Shown here in pieces: positions 34,552 through 44,038 of a DNA stretch of 64,000 nucleotides. The notes below the pieces were generated by a model. It was given only the letters and a program-made list of their open reading frames with translations. It was not told the origin of the DNA and did not search any database. How positions within the stretch are numbered: the stretch's first letter is position 1; the number at the start of each line of letters is the position of its first letter. The stretch comes from Paracoccus aminovorans (GTDB lineage Bacteria; Pseudomonadota; Alphaproteobacteria; Rhodobacterales; Rhodobacteraceae), in assembly GCF_001546115.1 (NCBI RefSeq), contig NZ_KQ955209.1:777395-841394 (forward strand), read 5' to 3'. The translations under genes were made by a program, and so were the position numbers.

Positions 34552-35436
34552 TCACCCCATGCGCTCGGAGGCATAGGACCCCGGGGAGGGCGGGAAGACG
34601 ACGGTCTTGTTGCCGTTGAGGAAGACGCGGCGGTGGATATGGGCGTGGATGGCGCGGGCCAGGACCTGGCTTTCGACGTCGCGGCCCAGCGAGACATAGT
34701 CGTCGGGCGACTGGGCATGGGTGACGCGGATGATGTCCTGCTCGATGATCGGGCCCTCGTCGAGATCCGCGGTCACGTAATGCGAGGTGGCGCCGATCAG
34801 CTTCACGCCGCGCTCGAAGGCCTGCTTGTAGGGATTGGCGCCCTTGAAGCTGGGCAGGAACGAGTGGTGGATGTTGATGATCCGCCCCGACATCGCCTTG
34901 CACATCTCGTCCGACAGGACCTGCATGTAGCGCGCCAGCACGATCAGCTCGGCGCCGGAATCGCGCACGATGCGCATCTGCTCGGCCTCGGCCTGCGGCT
35001 TGTTCTCCTTGGTGACCTTGATGCAGTGGAAGGGGATGTCGTGGTTCACCACCACCTTCTGATAGTCCATGTGGTTCGAGATCACCGCCACGATCTCGAT
35101 CGGCAAGGCGCCGATGCGCCAGCGATACAGAAGGTCGTTCAGGCAATGGCCGAAGCGGCTGACCATGATCACGACCTTCATCTTCTCGGCCTCGTCATGG
35201 AAGGCCGAGACCATGCCGAAGGCCTTGGCGGTCTCGGCGAAATCGGCGCGCAGCTCCTCGAGGCCGACGCCCTCCTCGGACAGGAAGCTGACGCGCATGA
35301 AGAACTTGTCGTTCTCCATGTCGTCGAACTGGCTCGAGTCGGTGATGTTGCAGCCCTTCTCGGCAAGATAGCCCGAGATGGCGGCAACGATGCCCCGCGT
35401 CGTCGGGCAGGCTACGGTCAGGCAGTATTTGGTCAT
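34552..35436 (-). CDS. purU: formyltetrahydrofolate deformylase
   Basis: A 294-residue PurU: N-terminal ACT domain (residues 1-80, CPTTRGIVAAISGYLAEKGC) and C-terminal formyltransferase-type domain with NIHHSFLPSFKGANPYKQAF near 215 and the catalytic Asp in TADLDEGPI. It hydrolyses 10-formyl-THF to formate and THF, which regenerates free THF when demethylation loads the folate pool. The start at 35436 is preceded by GGAGAG. The location beside soxBDAG and folD is a common pairing in Rhodobacteraceae. Confidence 0.93.
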   Translation of the reverse strand: MTKYCLTVACPTTRGIVAAISGYLAEKGCNITDSSQFDDMENDKFFMRVSFLSEEGVGLEELRADFAETAKAFGMVSAFHDEAEKMKVVIMVSRFGHCLNDLLYRWRIGALPIEIVAVISNHMDYQKVVVNHDIPFHCIKVTKENKPQAEAEQMRIVRDSGAELIVLARYMQVLSDEMCKAMSGRIINIHHSFLPSFKGANPYKQAFERGVKLIGATSHYVTADLDEGPIIEQDIIRVTHAQSPDDYVSLGRDVESQVLARAIHAHIHRRVFLNGNKTVVFPPSPGSYASERMG

Positions 35437-35507
35437 CGTGCTCTCCACTGTGCCCGGGCGGGGCCCGGCTTCTTTCTTGTGCAAATATCCCGGGGGAACG
35501 CGCCCGT

Positions 35508-35549
35508 GGCCCCACCCTGGGGCCGCGGGCGGGTGGGGGCAGAGCCCCC
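35508..35549. repeat. pair of GC-rich palindromes between folD and purU
   Basis: Two adjacent perfect hairpins: GGCCCCA-CCC-TGGGGCC (35508-35524) and GGGGGC-AGA-GCCCCC (35535-35549). They lie in the 127-bp gap between folD and purU on the transcribed strand. They resemble small repetitive palindromes found between genes in this bacterial family and may separate expression of the two genes. Confidence 0.45.
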
Positions 35550-35563
35550 GGCCCCCGGCAATC

Positions 35564-36448
35564 TCAGCCGACCAGCTCGGGGTCGGGCAGCCCGTTCGCC
35601 CGGCAGCAGGCGGTCAGCGTATTGGCCAAGAGGCAGGCGATGGTCATCGGCCCGACGCCGCCCGGCACCGGGGTGATGGCGCCGGCGACCCGGGCCGCGC
35701 TGTCGAAGTCCACGTCGCCGACCAGCCGGGTGCGGCCGTCCTCCTCGATGCGGTTGATGCCGACGTCGATCACCGTGGCGCCGGGCTTGACCCAGTCGCC
35801 GGGGATCATCCGCGGCCGGCCGACGGCGGCGACCAGGATGTCGGCGCTGCGGCAGACCTCGGCCAGGTTCTTCGTGCGGCTATGCGCGATGGTGACGGTG
35901 CAGCTCTCGCCCAGCAAGAGCTGCGCCATCGGCTTGCCGACGATGTTCGAGCGCCCGACCACGACCGCGTTCAGCCCCGAGAGATCGCCCAGCCGGTCGC
36001 GCAGCATCAAGAGGCAGCCCAGGGGCGTGCAGGGCACCATGCTCTTCTGCCCGGTGCCCAGAAGGCCCACGTTCAGGATGTGGAAGCCGTCGACGTCCTT
36101 TGCCGGATCGATGGCGTTGATCACCGCCTCGGCATCCATATGCGCGGGCAGCGGCAGCTGCACCAGGATGCCATGCACCGCCGGGTCGGCGTTCAGTTTC
36201 CCGACCAGCGCCAGCAGCTCCGCCTGCCCGGTCTCGGCCGGCAGCTTGTGCTCCCAGGAGGCCATGCCGGCCTCGCGGGTCTGGATGCCCTTGTTCCGGA
36301 CATAGACCTCCGAGGCCGGATCCTCGCCCACCAGCACCACCGCCAGCCCCGGCACGATCCCCCGCGCCGCAAGACCCGCAACCCCCGAGGCAACCCGACC
36401 GCGAACACCAGAAGAAAAAGACTTGCCGTCAATAAGTGTCGACGTCAT
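35564..36448 (-). CDS. folD: methylenetetrahydrofolate dehydrogenase/cyclohydrolase
   Basis: A 294-residue bifunctional FolD: catalytic Lys in [13 protein letters not shown] near residue 53, substrate loop [10 protein letters not shown] near 97, NADP-binding [14 protein letters not shown] near 165 and the closing [10 protein letters not shown]. It interconverts 5,10-methylene-THF and 10-formyl-THF, the link between one-carbon units released by the sox complex and PurU. It starts eight bases after the aminotransferase stop. Confidence 0.95.
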   Translation of the reverse strand: MTSTLIDGKSFSSGVRGRVASGVAGLAARGIVPGLAVVLVGEDPASEVYVRNKGIQTREAGMASWEHKLPAETGQAELLALVGKLNADPAVHGILVQLPLPAHMDAEAVINAIDPAKDVDGFHILNVGLLGTGQKSMVPCTPLGCLLMLRDRLGDLSGLNAVVVGRSNIVGKPMAQLLLGESCTVTIAHSRTKNLAEVCRSADILVAAVGRPRMIPGDWVKPGATVIDVGINRIEEDGRTRLVGDVDFDSAARVAGAITPVPGGVGPMTIACLLANTLTACCRANGLPDPELVG

Positions 36449-36456
36449 CCGACGGG

Positions 36457-37668
36457 CTATGCCCGGTATCGCTCGACCAGCGCTGCCAGCCGCTGCACTG
36501 CCGCGACCGCGGCCACGTGGTCCTGCGAGAAGTTCAGCCTGACGCTTCCAGCGGTATGCGGGCTGAACTCGGTTCCAGGGGTAACGATGACCCCGGCCTG
36601 CAAGCGCAGCGCCTTGACGAAACGGTCTGGCGTGATGCTGAGCTGCGGCAGCCGTGGGAAAAGGTAGCTGCCGGCCTGCGGCAGGCGCGCGCTGCAGCCC
36701 TTGATTTGGCGAAACAGTCCGACCAGGTCATCGCGGATCGCCTGATGCGCTTTGATCCGGTCCTCCATCCAGCCCGTGGGTTCGTCGAACCAGCTCCGCA
36801 GCACCGCCTGCGAATAGCCGGCCGCCCGCAGCGAGACGATGGCTTGCAGCCTTTCCATCCGCGCGATGATGGCAGTCGAGCCGAAGGCGACGCCCAGCCG
36901 ATAGCCGCTGAGCGATTCCGTCTTGGATGGCCCCATGATGGTGACCACGTTCTCGGCATCGACCGCGGCCGCGCGCAGGTGGCTATAAGAGACGCCCGCA
37001 TAGGTCAGCCGCGAATAAAGCTGGTCGACGATCACCGTGGCGCCGTATTTCCCGGCCAGGGCGGCGATCTGTGCAATCTCGGCAGCGGAATAAACGACGC
37101 CGGCCGGGTTGTTCGGGTTCGAGAACAGGAAAACCCGTGCGCCGGCCAGAAACGCATCCTCGAGTTGGTCCAGGTCGAGGCCGGCGCGGCTTTCATCCGC
37201 ATCCTCGTAGGAAAGCCGGACCGGCAGCAACTCTCCCTCGAAGAATTCGACCAGCTTGCGATTCGCGAAATAGTCCGGCTGGACAATGGCGACCTTGTCG
37301 CCGCGCGAGACCGTCGCCGCCACGGCAAGGAACAGCGCCCCCTGCGTGCCGGGCGTGATGATCAACCCGTTCTCGGCATCGACCGGGCTGCCGGTGAAGG
37401 CGGCCAGGCGCGGAGCCAGCAGCGCGCGAATGTCCATGCTGCCGCGATATTCCGTATAGGCCTGGCGTCCGCCCTGGGCCACGCCGTCCGAAAACAGCCC
37501 GAACGCCCCCGGCGTCGGCTCATGCGCATCGACATCGCCATGCGAGAAATCGACCGGATGCCCCTTGAGGGCCTCGCCGAGCAGGAAGTCCGCCTCGGCC
37601 GATTGGCGCACCTCCTGTCCCGGGGCGTTATCCGTGCCAAGCCTGCTGAATTTTTCCGCGATACTCAT
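36457..37668 (-). CDS. PLP-dependent aminotransferase, class I/II
   Basis: A 403-residue fold-type I aminotransferase: the [12 protein letters not shown] substrate/cofactor loop near residue 180, the PLP Lys in [14 protein letters not shown] near 246 and the C-terminal carboxylate-binding Arg in [10 protein letters not shown] near 380. It uses an amino donor to make or break an amino acid from a 2-oxo acid; the partner acids are not evident. It may be co-transcribed with folD and is divergent from a LysR gene. Confidence 0.88.
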   Translation of the reverse strand: MSIAEKFSRLGTDNAPGQEVRQSAEADFLLGEALKGHPVDFSHGDVDAHEPTPGAFGLFSDGVAQGGRQAYTEYRGSMDIRALLAPRLAAFTGSPVDAENGLIITPGTQGALFLAVAATVSRGDKVAIVQPDYFANRKLVEFFEGELLPVRLSYEDADESRAGLDLDQLEDAFLAGARVFLFSNPNNPAGVVYSAAEIAQIAALAGKYGATVIVDQLYSRLTYAGVSYSHLRAAAVDAENVVTIMGPSKTESLSGYRLGVAFGSTAIIARMERLQAIVSLRAAGYSQAVLRSWFDEPTGWMEDRIKAHQAIRDDLVGLFRQIKGCSARLPQAGSYLFPRLPQLSITPDRFVKALRLQAGVIVTPGTEFSPHTAGSVRLNFSQDHVAAVAAVQRLAALVERYRA

Positions 37669-37738
37669 CGGCCAATCCTTTCATGTCGATTCCGCACAAG
37701 CCTAGCAAGCGAGAACACAAAGGCAAAAACGGCTTTTC

Positions 37739-37758
37739 ATACTTTCAAAAGATAGTAT
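37739..37758. promoter_or_regulatory. LysR-type dyad between aminotransferase and lysR
   Basis: ATACT (37739-37743) and AGTAT (37754-37758) form an interrupted dyad with a ten-base centre, fitting the T-N11-A pattern of LysR binding sites. It lies 11 bases before the LysR start and faces the aminotransferase promoter, so autoregulation plus control of the divergent operon is likely. Confidence 0.45.
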
Positions 37759-37768
37759 TTCCATCTTC

Positions 37769-38641
37769 ATGGATATGCGTTTTCTGGAAAGCTTCATCAT
37801 GGTCGCGGATTGCGGCTCGATCGCCGAGGCGGCGCGACGGCTGAACATGACCCCCGCAGCCCTGGCCCAACGCCTGCGAGCCCTGGAAAGCGAACTGGGT
37901 CATGTCCTGGTCACTCGCAATGGCCGTGTAGTCCAGCCCACCACCGAGGGGCTGGCGATCCTGGACCAGGCTCGGGCGCTGGTGCAGGGGACACGCGATC
38001 TTCGGGCGCTGGCGGCCAATGGCGTGCCGGCCGGGCAGTTGCGACTGGGCGCAACCGCGACCTCGCTGACCGGCCTGATGCCGACCATTCTGACGCGGCT
38101 CAGCGCCGAGTATCCCGCGATCGAATATTTCGTCCAACCCGGCTCCTCGGTCGACCTGTATCACCGCGTGGTCGACGGCCAGCTCGACGCGGCGATCATC
38201 GTGCAGCCGCAATTTGCCATTCCGAAGGCGACCGACTGGCTGACCATTCGCAACGAGCCGCTGGTGTTCATCGCTTCGGAGCGCGCACCGGAACTAGAGC
38301 CGCATGCCCTGCTGCGGCAATGCCGCTTCATCCGCTATGACCGCAATCAGTGGGGCGGGCAGATCGTCGACCGCTACCTGATCGAGAACGGGCTGGTGGT
38401 GCAGGAATGGCTGGAGCTTGATGCACTGGACGCGATCGCGGCGCATGTCGACTGCGACCTCGGCGTTTCGATCGTCCCCGACTGGGCACCGCCCTGGCCG
38501 GCCGGGCTTCGGTTGCGCAAGCTGCCACTGGAATTCCGGGACACGCGCAGGACCGGGGTGATCTGGCGTCGGTCCGGCCCTCGCGCGCCCGCGATCACCG
38601 CTTTTGTCAAGGCTTGCGCCAAGGGCATTCGCCCGCTCTAG
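37769..38641 (+). CDS. LysR-family transcriptional regulator
   Basis: A 290-residue LysR protein: helix-turn-helix at residues 1-60 (SIAEAARRLNMTPAALAQRLR), effector domain from about 90 with LRLGATATSLTGLMPTILTR. Divergent from the aminotransferase-folD pair, which it probably regulates. The domain resembles that of the LysR at 49891 (both carry a SLTGL segment), so the two may sense related ligands. Confidence 0.87.
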   Translation: MDMRFLESFIMVADCGSIAEAARRLNMTPAALAQRLRALESELGHVLVTRNGRVVQPTTEGLAILDQARALVQGTRDLRALAANGVPAGQLRLGATATSLTGLMPTILTRLSAEYPAIEYFVQPGSSVDLYHRVVDGQLDAAIIVQPQFAIPKATDWLTIRNEPLVFIASERAPELEPHALLRQCRFIRYDRNQWGGQIVDRYLIENGLVVQEWLELDALDAIAAHVDCDLGVSIVPDWAPPWPAGLRLRKLPLEFRDTRRTGVIWRRSGPRAPAITAFVKACAKGIRPL

Positions 38642-39144
38642 GTATGCGCAAGGTCATTCCCTAACTCCTGCCCCGTAGCTGCGCGATAGTACGCACCGCC
38701 GCCGGTGCGGTGCTTGGCTAATCGTGTTGTCGCGTGAGACAAAAGCAGGTGACGGCCTAGCATCAGCACTTCGATCACCTGTTTCAGATGCCTCGCAGAG
38801 CCGCATGAAGATCACCCGGCGCGAGGCGACGCCAGCCAGCAGGGGGAGACCCGCTTGCCGATCAGTGACACCCTCCTGGATGGTGGTGTGCAGGAGGAGT
38901 AGAGGCGCAGCACAGACGATTGCCGCCTCGAAAGATGGCGGGCGGGACGGACGGTGCCACCCGGCGTCGCCAAGGCAGGGTCCAAGCAAGCAGCGGGGCG
39001 GCGACGTCGATCAGTTCCGTATGACGGATCACCTGCCCGAAACCGTGCCAACAAGGACGGCCTCACAAAGGCCGCCCGCCAAGCAGCGCGAAACGGGCGG
39101 ACATCCGGCCTGATCACCACACGCCCTGCGTTGCTGCGGACAGA
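38642..39144. other. 500-bp gap with no identified gene
   Basis: This stretch holds a hairpin at 38693-38713 (GCACCGC with GCGGTGC) that may end the LysR transcript. Reverse-strand open frames (about 38645-39120) look faintly protein-like but are broken by frame changes and match no family recognised here. It may be a decayed gene or mobile-element remnant. Confidence 0.35.
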
Positions 39145-40950
39145 TCAGCGGCCGATGGCGATCCCCTCGCGTCGCGGATCGGCGCCGCCGGTCAACCCGT
39201 CCGGACCAATGGCGATGGCTTGCAGGCCCGAGGTCAGTTCCGTTTCCTTCACCTCGAATCCGATCCGGGCCAAGGTGTCGGTCAGAGCGGCAGGCAGGCC
39301 GGGTTCGACATCCATCGGCCCGAAGCGGTTGACGATATTGGGCAGTGCCACAGCCTGCTGAACGTCCATGCCCCAGTCCAGGTGCGCGATAATGGCCTTG
39401 GCGACATAGCCGATGATCCGGCTGCCCCCGGGCGAGCCGACGACCAGCACCGGCTTGCCGTTCTTCAGCACAATGGTCGGCGCCATCGAGGATCGCGGCC
39501 GCTTGCCCGGCGCCACGGCATTGGCGATGGGCCAGCCATCGGCGTCATGGGTCTCGAAGCTGAAATCGGTCAGTTCGTTGTTCAGCAGAAAGCCATGTGC
39601 CATCACCCGCGATCCGAAGCCGTTCTCGATGGTGGTGGTCATCGACAGTGCGTTGCCGTCGCCGTCCACAATGGAGATATGCGTGGTCGAGGGCAGTTCC
39701 AGCGAGGTATCCGCGCCCCACAGTCTTGCGTGATCCCAGCCGGGTCGGCCGGCGCTGACCTCGGGCAGGGCATCGTCACCGGCCAGAAGCTTGCCCCGCT
39801 CGGCCAGATAGGCGGGGTCGATCAGTCCCTGTGTCGGCATCGGCACATGCTCGGGATCGGCCATGTAGCGCCCCCGGTCGGCGAAGGCCAGACGCGAGGC
39901 ATCGCCGATCAGCCGCCAGCTTTCGGGGCTTTCGGCCCCCAGCGAGGCCAGATCGTAGCCGCCCAGCATGCCAAGGATCTGCCCCACGGTCAGCCCGCCC
40001 GAGGACGGCGGTCCCATGCCGCACACGTCGTGGTCGCGATATTCGACGCAGACCGCCGGACGCTCGACCACCCGATAACCGGCCAGATCGGCCATGGACA
40101 GCAGGCCGGGATTGTCCGCCGCCCCGCGCACGGCGGCGGCGATGCCCTCGGCGATCTCGCCCTTATAGAAGCCGTCGGCTCCTTCGGCCGCCAGCTTGCG
40201 CAGGGTCGCGGCATAGGCCGGGTTCTTCAGCGTCGCGCCTGCTGCGACGGGCTGGCCACCGGGAAAGAAATAGCCGGTCGTCGCCGGATCCGCCTGCAGC
40301 GCCTCGCCTTCGGCCGCGACCAGCTCAGCCAGCCGGGGCGAGACGATGAAGCCCTCGTCCGCCAGCCGGACCGCGGTATCGAACAGCCCGGCCCAGTTGG
40401 TGCGACCCCATCGGCGATGCGCCTCCCCCAGCAGTGCGGGCGTTCCCGGCGTACCGACCGAGCGGCCGCCGACCACCGCCGCCATGAACTCCAGTGGCTG
40501 GCCCTGATCGTCCTGGAACAGCGTAGGCGTGGCGGCCATGGGCGCGGTCTCGCGCGCGTCGAGCGTGGTCAGTTTCCCTGTCGCCGCGTCATACCAGACC
40601 AGGAACGCCCCGCCGCCAAGGCCGGAACTTTGCGGCTCGACCAATCCCAGCACGGTCTGCACAGCGACCATCGCATCCGCCGCGCTGCCGCCGGCCTCCA
40701 GCACCCGCGCGCCGGCCTCGACCGCCTGCGGATGCGCTGCCGTTACCATCCAGTCCTGCGCTGCGACCGGGCGGCCCTCGGCCTTGGTCGTCAGCGCGGC
40801 CCGTGCCGCCTCGTCCAGCGGGCCGAAGCTTTCAGCAGCGACGCCCGCCGCGGCATCCGCCTCGGGTGCGACCGCGTCGGTCGCCTGTTGGGCCATCCCC
40901 GAGACGGTGCTACCCAGAAGCAGCGCCACTGCCAGACCTGTGCGTGTCAT
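39145..40950 (-). CDS. ggt: gamma-glutamyltransferase
   Basis: A 601-residue periplasmic Ntn-hydrolase precursor. A Sec signal peptide spans residues 1-20; the large subunit shows GGSAADAMVAVQTVLGLVEP and SSGLGGGAFLVW near 88-118. The self-cleavage/nucleophile site is Thr-Thr-His at 422-424, followed by IVDGDGNALSMTTT and the GSPGGSRI stretch near 524. It removes or transfers gamma-glutamyl groups from glutathione or gamma-glutamyl amides. The start at 40950 follows AAGGAGGG. It stands alone, with IS relics upstream. Confidence 0.93.
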   Translation of the reverse strand: MTRTGLAVALLLGSTVSGMAQQATDAVAPEADAAAGVAAESFGPLDEAARAALTTKAEGRPVAAQDWMVTAAHPQAVEAGARVLEAGGSAADAMVAVQTVLGLVEPQSSGLGGGAFLVWYDAATGKLTTLDARETAPMAATPTLFQDDQGQPLEFMAAVVGGRSVGTPGTPALLGEAHRRWGRTNWAGLFDTAVRLADEGFIVSPRLAELVAAEGEALQADPATTGYFFPGGQPVAAGATLKNPAYAATLRKLAAEGADGFYKGEIAEGIAAAVRGAADNPGLLSMADLAGYRVVERPAVCVEYRDHDVCGMGPPSSGGLTVGQILGMLGGYDLASLGAESPESWRLIGDASRLAFADRGRYMADPEHVPMPTQGLIDPAYLAERGKLLAGDDALPEVSAGRPGWDHARLWGADTSLELPSTTHISIVDGDGNALSMTTTIENGFGSRVMAHGFLLNNELTDFSFETHDADGWPIANAVAPGKRPRSSMAPTIVLKNGKPVLVVGSPGGSRIIGYVAKAIIAHLDWGMDVQQAVALPNIVNRFGPMDVEPGLPAALTDTLARIGFEVKETELTSGLQAIAIGPDGLTGGADPRREGIAIGR

Positions 40951-41125
40951 TTCCACCCTCCTTGCTGATGAGGCTAGTGTGATCCGCGCGCGCCATCGGT
41001 GCAACTCAAGGGATATCAGCGGCTGCAGGGTCTCGATGTTTGATCCGGGGATTACAACGCCGTTGATTTTTGTCGTAATGGGACTTCCACGACGAATAGG
41101 ACAAGACGTAATCCGCGGCTTCCTG
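40951..41125. other. upstream region of ggt, no gene seen
   Basis: A short stretch between the ggt start and the IS66 relics. It probably contains the ggt promoter, but no clear -35/-10 pair or operator can be supported. Confidence 0.3.
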
Positions 41126-41393
41126 CGAGGCGCTCGACCGCACCAGTGCGCTTTATGATATCGTGTAGGAGACCGGTCGTCCCCTCGATGTCCGTCTCGT
41201 CGCGCGCCGGAAGCACAGTGCCCCGAAGTCGAGGCCTTCTTCGCCTAGTCGGAGCGGCAGTTCCCGCGGATTCCCAGCAAGGGTGCTTGGTCAAGGCCTT
41301 GCGTTACGGGCTGAGCCGCCGGAGCGCCCCCAGCCTGCTCTTGTCCGATGGGCGCGTGGGTGTCGACACGGATGTTGTTGAACAGTCCCTTTC
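41126..41393 (+). pseudogene. IS66 transposase (TnpC) C-terminal relic, copy 1
   Basis: Translated in pieces with frame changes and stops, this stretch gives IS66 TnpC sequence: ALDRTSALYDI, then EAFFA, then LVKALRYGLSRRSAPSLLLS and DGRVGVDTDVVEQSLSQT. It is cut off at the end of the IS110 element. Multiple lesions make it a dead copy. Confidence 0.65.
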
Positions 41394-42593
41394 TCAGACC
41401 TTGTTCGGTTTTGGCGGCTTGTTTCTCCACGTTTGGGCCATGCGGGCATAGGCCGCCTCCGCCTGCGCGACGAGTTCCATCTCTCGGTGACGAATTTCCT
41501 TGATCCAATAGTCGTGGCCCGGACCTGCTGGTCCATGAGCCCGTGGGGCACCGGCGCGCAACTCGAGTTTCCGCATCTTCATCGCGACGAAGGCCGGTCG
41601 CGCCCATCGATAGGGGGCCTCCTTTGTGAGCAGCTGCCAGATCAACGCTGCAATCTTGCGCGCGGTCGCGACGGCGGCGACGTTGTGCCCCTTGCGATCC
41701 TTGATCCGGAGAAAGAAGGCCCGCAACGGCCCCGGCACGGAAGCGGCCGACCAAGCGGCCTCTATCAGCATGGTGCGCCCGATCGTATTCCCTTGCTTCG
41801 AGATCCGACCATGGATGGCGCCGCGTTCGCCAGACTGCCGGATCCGGGGTGTCAGCCCGAAATAGCTTGCGAGACGATCGGGTGCGGAGAAGCGGGAGAT
41901 GTCGCCGATCGCGGCAATGACCGCGGTGGCGACCGCAACATTGATGCCGGCTATGCTCATCAACTTGCGCATGCGGCTGTCGTCGAGCGCGATACCCGCC
42001 AGTGCCTGATCCAGTTTCGCCAGCTTCCCTTCCAGCCAGTCCAGTTCATCCAGATGCCTGATAAGCAGATCGCGCTCCGCCTTCGGCAGCGGTGCCGAGG
42101 CCAGCCATCGCCTGCCGCCTTTGCCGAACAGGTGTCCGGCATATTTGGCGACGAGGTTCGCATGCAGGACAGCCTGGACCCGGCTCTTGACCCGGCGGAT
42201 CGATCTCACCGCCGCTGCGCGTTCGGAAACGAGGCGCCGCAGATTCAGCGTCCGGTCATCTGCGGCCCAGACCTCCGGCAGGAAGCCTGCGGCATGAAGT
42301 TTCGCCAGGATTCTGGCGTCCACCTTGTCGGTCTTGACCCGCGCATGGGCGATGGCCTTCACCTGCAGCGGGTTTGCGATGACGACCCGCGCCACAAAAG
42401 GTGTCAGAAGCCTGACGATGGCCGCAGTATTGCCCGTCGCCTCCAGAACGACCTCGTCATCCGGACGCAGGGTCTGTCCGAAAACCACCACCGCGTCATG
42501 ATCAAGATCGATCCTGACATCTGTCGTGCTTCCATCCTCAAGGATCGCAACCTGCGCGAAGCTTCGATGAACATCCATTCCTATGGATCGCAT
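41394..42593 (-). CDS. IS110-family transposase
   Basis: A 399-residue DEDD transposase. The N-terminal RuvC-like domain begins MRSIGMDVHRSF with its first Asp and shows LEATGN, KTDKVDARILAKL; the C-terminal Transposase_20 domain shows SIAGINVAVATAVIAAIGDI and FGLTPRIRQSGE with the Ser region near 280-300. The start follows GGGAGGA. The gene is intact, and both flanks are IS66 debris, so it inserted into an old IS66-type region. Confidence 0.92.
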   Translation of the reverse strand: MRSIGMDVHRSFAQVAILEDGSTTDVRIDLDHDAVVVFGQTLRPDDEVVLEATGNTAAIVRLLTPFVARVVIANPLQVKAIAHARVKTDKVDARILAKLHAAGFLPEVWAADDRTLNLRRLVSERAAAVRSIRRVKSRVQAVLHANLVAKYAGHLFGKGGRRWLASAPLPKAERDLLIRHLDELDWLEGKLAKLDQALAGIALDDSRMRKLMSIAGINVAVATAVIAAIGDISRFSAPDRLASYFGLTPRIRQSGERGAIHGRISKQGNTIGRTMLIEAAWSAASVPGPLRAFFLRIKDRKGHNVAAVATARKIAALIWQLLTKEAPYRWARPAFVAMKMRKLELRAGAPRAHGPAGPGHDYWIKEIRHREMELVAQAEAAYARMAQTWRNKPPKPNKV

Positions 42594-42799
42594 GCAAAAT
42601 CCTCCCTGTTGCCGATGGAGGAGTGCGCGGGCTGTGCGACATCTACGGATACGCGCTCACAGCGCAGACGGGATAGTCGCAGGGGCGGCCAGATAACAAC
42701 GCGAGCTCGCAGCTCAAAGTCAATTCGGCCTGCCCGCTTCTTCGCACTCCGACGCCCCTGTCCCGACACGGCAACTCTACCATGACCAGGTCAGAGTCG

Positions 42800-43044
42800 C
42801 GTGCTGTTCGATGGGCGCCGAGAACAGCATGCCCGATAACAACCCCGCCGAACGCGCCCCGCGCCCGATCGGCGTCGGGCGCGGCAACCGCTTTTCGCCG
42901 GGGCGGATACCGGAGCCGAAGCACTGGCCCGCGCCATGACCATCATCGAGACGCCTGGCCGCCATCCTGATCCCGGAGAAATTCCGGGTGATCGTCACCC
43001 GCTGGCCTGAATACGCGTTCAAGAACTGGGATGGCGTCAACTAG
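42800..43044 (+). pseudogene. IS66 transposase (TnpC) C-terminal relic, copy 2
   Basis: In broken frames this reads DNNPAERA, RPIGVGRGN, then ADTGAEALARAMTIIET and a tail EKFRVIVTRWPEYAFKNWDG ending in a stop, a typical IS66 TnpC C-terminus. Its DGR/NNPAERA region overlaps in homology with copy 1, so the two relics come from different IS66 copies and not from one copy split by IS110. Confidence 0.65.
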
Positions 43045-43145
43045 GCGTTGGCCCGGGCACATATCATCGAAAGCGGGCTGCCAACTGATGCGCTTTTGGC
43101 GCATATTGCCGTCTCCAAATACGCCGACGGCCTTCCGCTTTAGCG
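43045..43145 (+). pseudogene. IS66 transposase (TnpC) internal relic, copy 3
   Basis: The frame reads ALARAHIIESGLPTDALLAH and AVSKYADGLPL before a stop. This is the mid/N-terminal portion of an IS66 TnpC, which in an intact gene would lie upstream of the segments found to the left. The order is therefore scrambled. Confidence 0.6.
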
Positions 43146-43308
43146 CCGGAGGGGGACCCTGGTTGCAGCTGTTCCGGTTGCTCTAAAGGAGTTGCCCCAC
43201 GCCGCTATATTGAAATTTTCACTTACACTATTATTTAGAATTAGTTCCTTTATGTTAGGCATTCTCTCATATACGCTGAGGTTCACAAGTTGAGCCAACA
43301 GGTGCGCT

Positions 43309-44037
43309 GTGAGCGAGAATACGGATACAATGGAGGTTTCGGTCTGGCGCGGAGCAGGAGATCGGGGCGGCTACCAAGCCTTTTCGGTGCCGGCCCACGA
43401 CAATCAGACCGTGCTTGACGTGGTCAGCTGGATCCAGCAGGCTGTCGATCCGTCGCTGACCTATCGCTATGCCTGCCGGGTGGGCATGTGCGGCTCTTGC
43501 GCGATGATGGTCAACGGTCAGCCGCGCTGGACCTGCCGGACGCATGTCAAACGCGTGCTGGAGGACGGCAAACTTCAGATCGGACCGCTGCGCAACCTGC
43601 CGGTCATCAAGGATCTGGCAGCGGACATGGACCCGTTCTTCGACAAATGGGTCAAGGCCGGCGGCGTTCACAAGCCCAGCCGCAGCCGCGCTGAGCCGAT
43701 CCAGCAGGTCAGTCCGGATGAACCTGGACGCGTCGTCGCCAATACGGCGATCGAATGCATCAACTGCTCGGTCTGCTATGCCGCCTGCGACACGGTGGCG
43801 GGCAACCCCGATTACCTGGGCCCGGCGGCGCTGCAGCGCGCCTGGACGCTTTACAACGACGTGAAGGTCCAGGACCGGCAAGCGATCCTGGATGCCGCCA
43901 CCGGTCCGGGCGGCTGCATGAACTGCCATTCGCAGGGCAGCTGCACGCGCTTCTGCCCCAACGAGCTGGACCCGCTGAGCGCCATCGCCGGGCTGAAGCG
44001 CGCCGCGGCAAAGTCGTTCCTGAAGGGAAGGGGATAG
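43309..44037 (+). CDS. succinate dehydrogenase/fumarate reductase-like iron-sulfur subunit
   Basis: A 242-residue SdhB/FrdB-type protein. The N-terminal plant-type ferredoxin domain has CRVGMCGSC and a following Cys in RWTC for a [2Fe-2S] cluster; the C-terminal domain has CINCSVCYAAC and CMNCHSQGSC...C for [4Fe-4S] and [3Fe-4S] clusters. The start is a GTG at 43309 (an ATG at 43330 is possible). It is the first gene of an operon in the order B-C-D-A, unlike the usual sdhCDAB, so this looks like a dedicated second complex. Confidence 0.9.
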   Translation: MSENTDTMEVSVWRGAGDRGGYQAFSVPAHDNQTVLDVVSWIQQAVDPSLTYRYACRVGMCGSCAMMVNGQPRWTCRTHVKRVLEDGKLQIGPLRNLPVIKDLAADMDPFFDKWVKAGGVHKPSRSRAEPIQQVSPDEPGRVVANTAIECINCSVCYAACDTVAGNPDYLGPAALQRAWTLYNDVKVQDRQAILDAATGPGGCMNCHSQGSCTRFCPNELDPLSAIAGLKRAAAKSFLKGRG

Positions 44038-44038
44038 C

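Noticed and set aside
10708..40950. A gamma-glutamyl cycle linking ggt with hyuAB as 5-oxoprolinase
   Set aside because: The genes are about 25 kb apart with IS debris and unrelated operons between, and hyuAB is tied to a TRAP importer and sugar-type dehydrogenases instead.
41126..43145. One IS66 copy simply split by IS110 insertion
   Set aside because: The pieces on either side of IS110 repeat the same TnpC region and are out of order, so a single split copy does not explain them.
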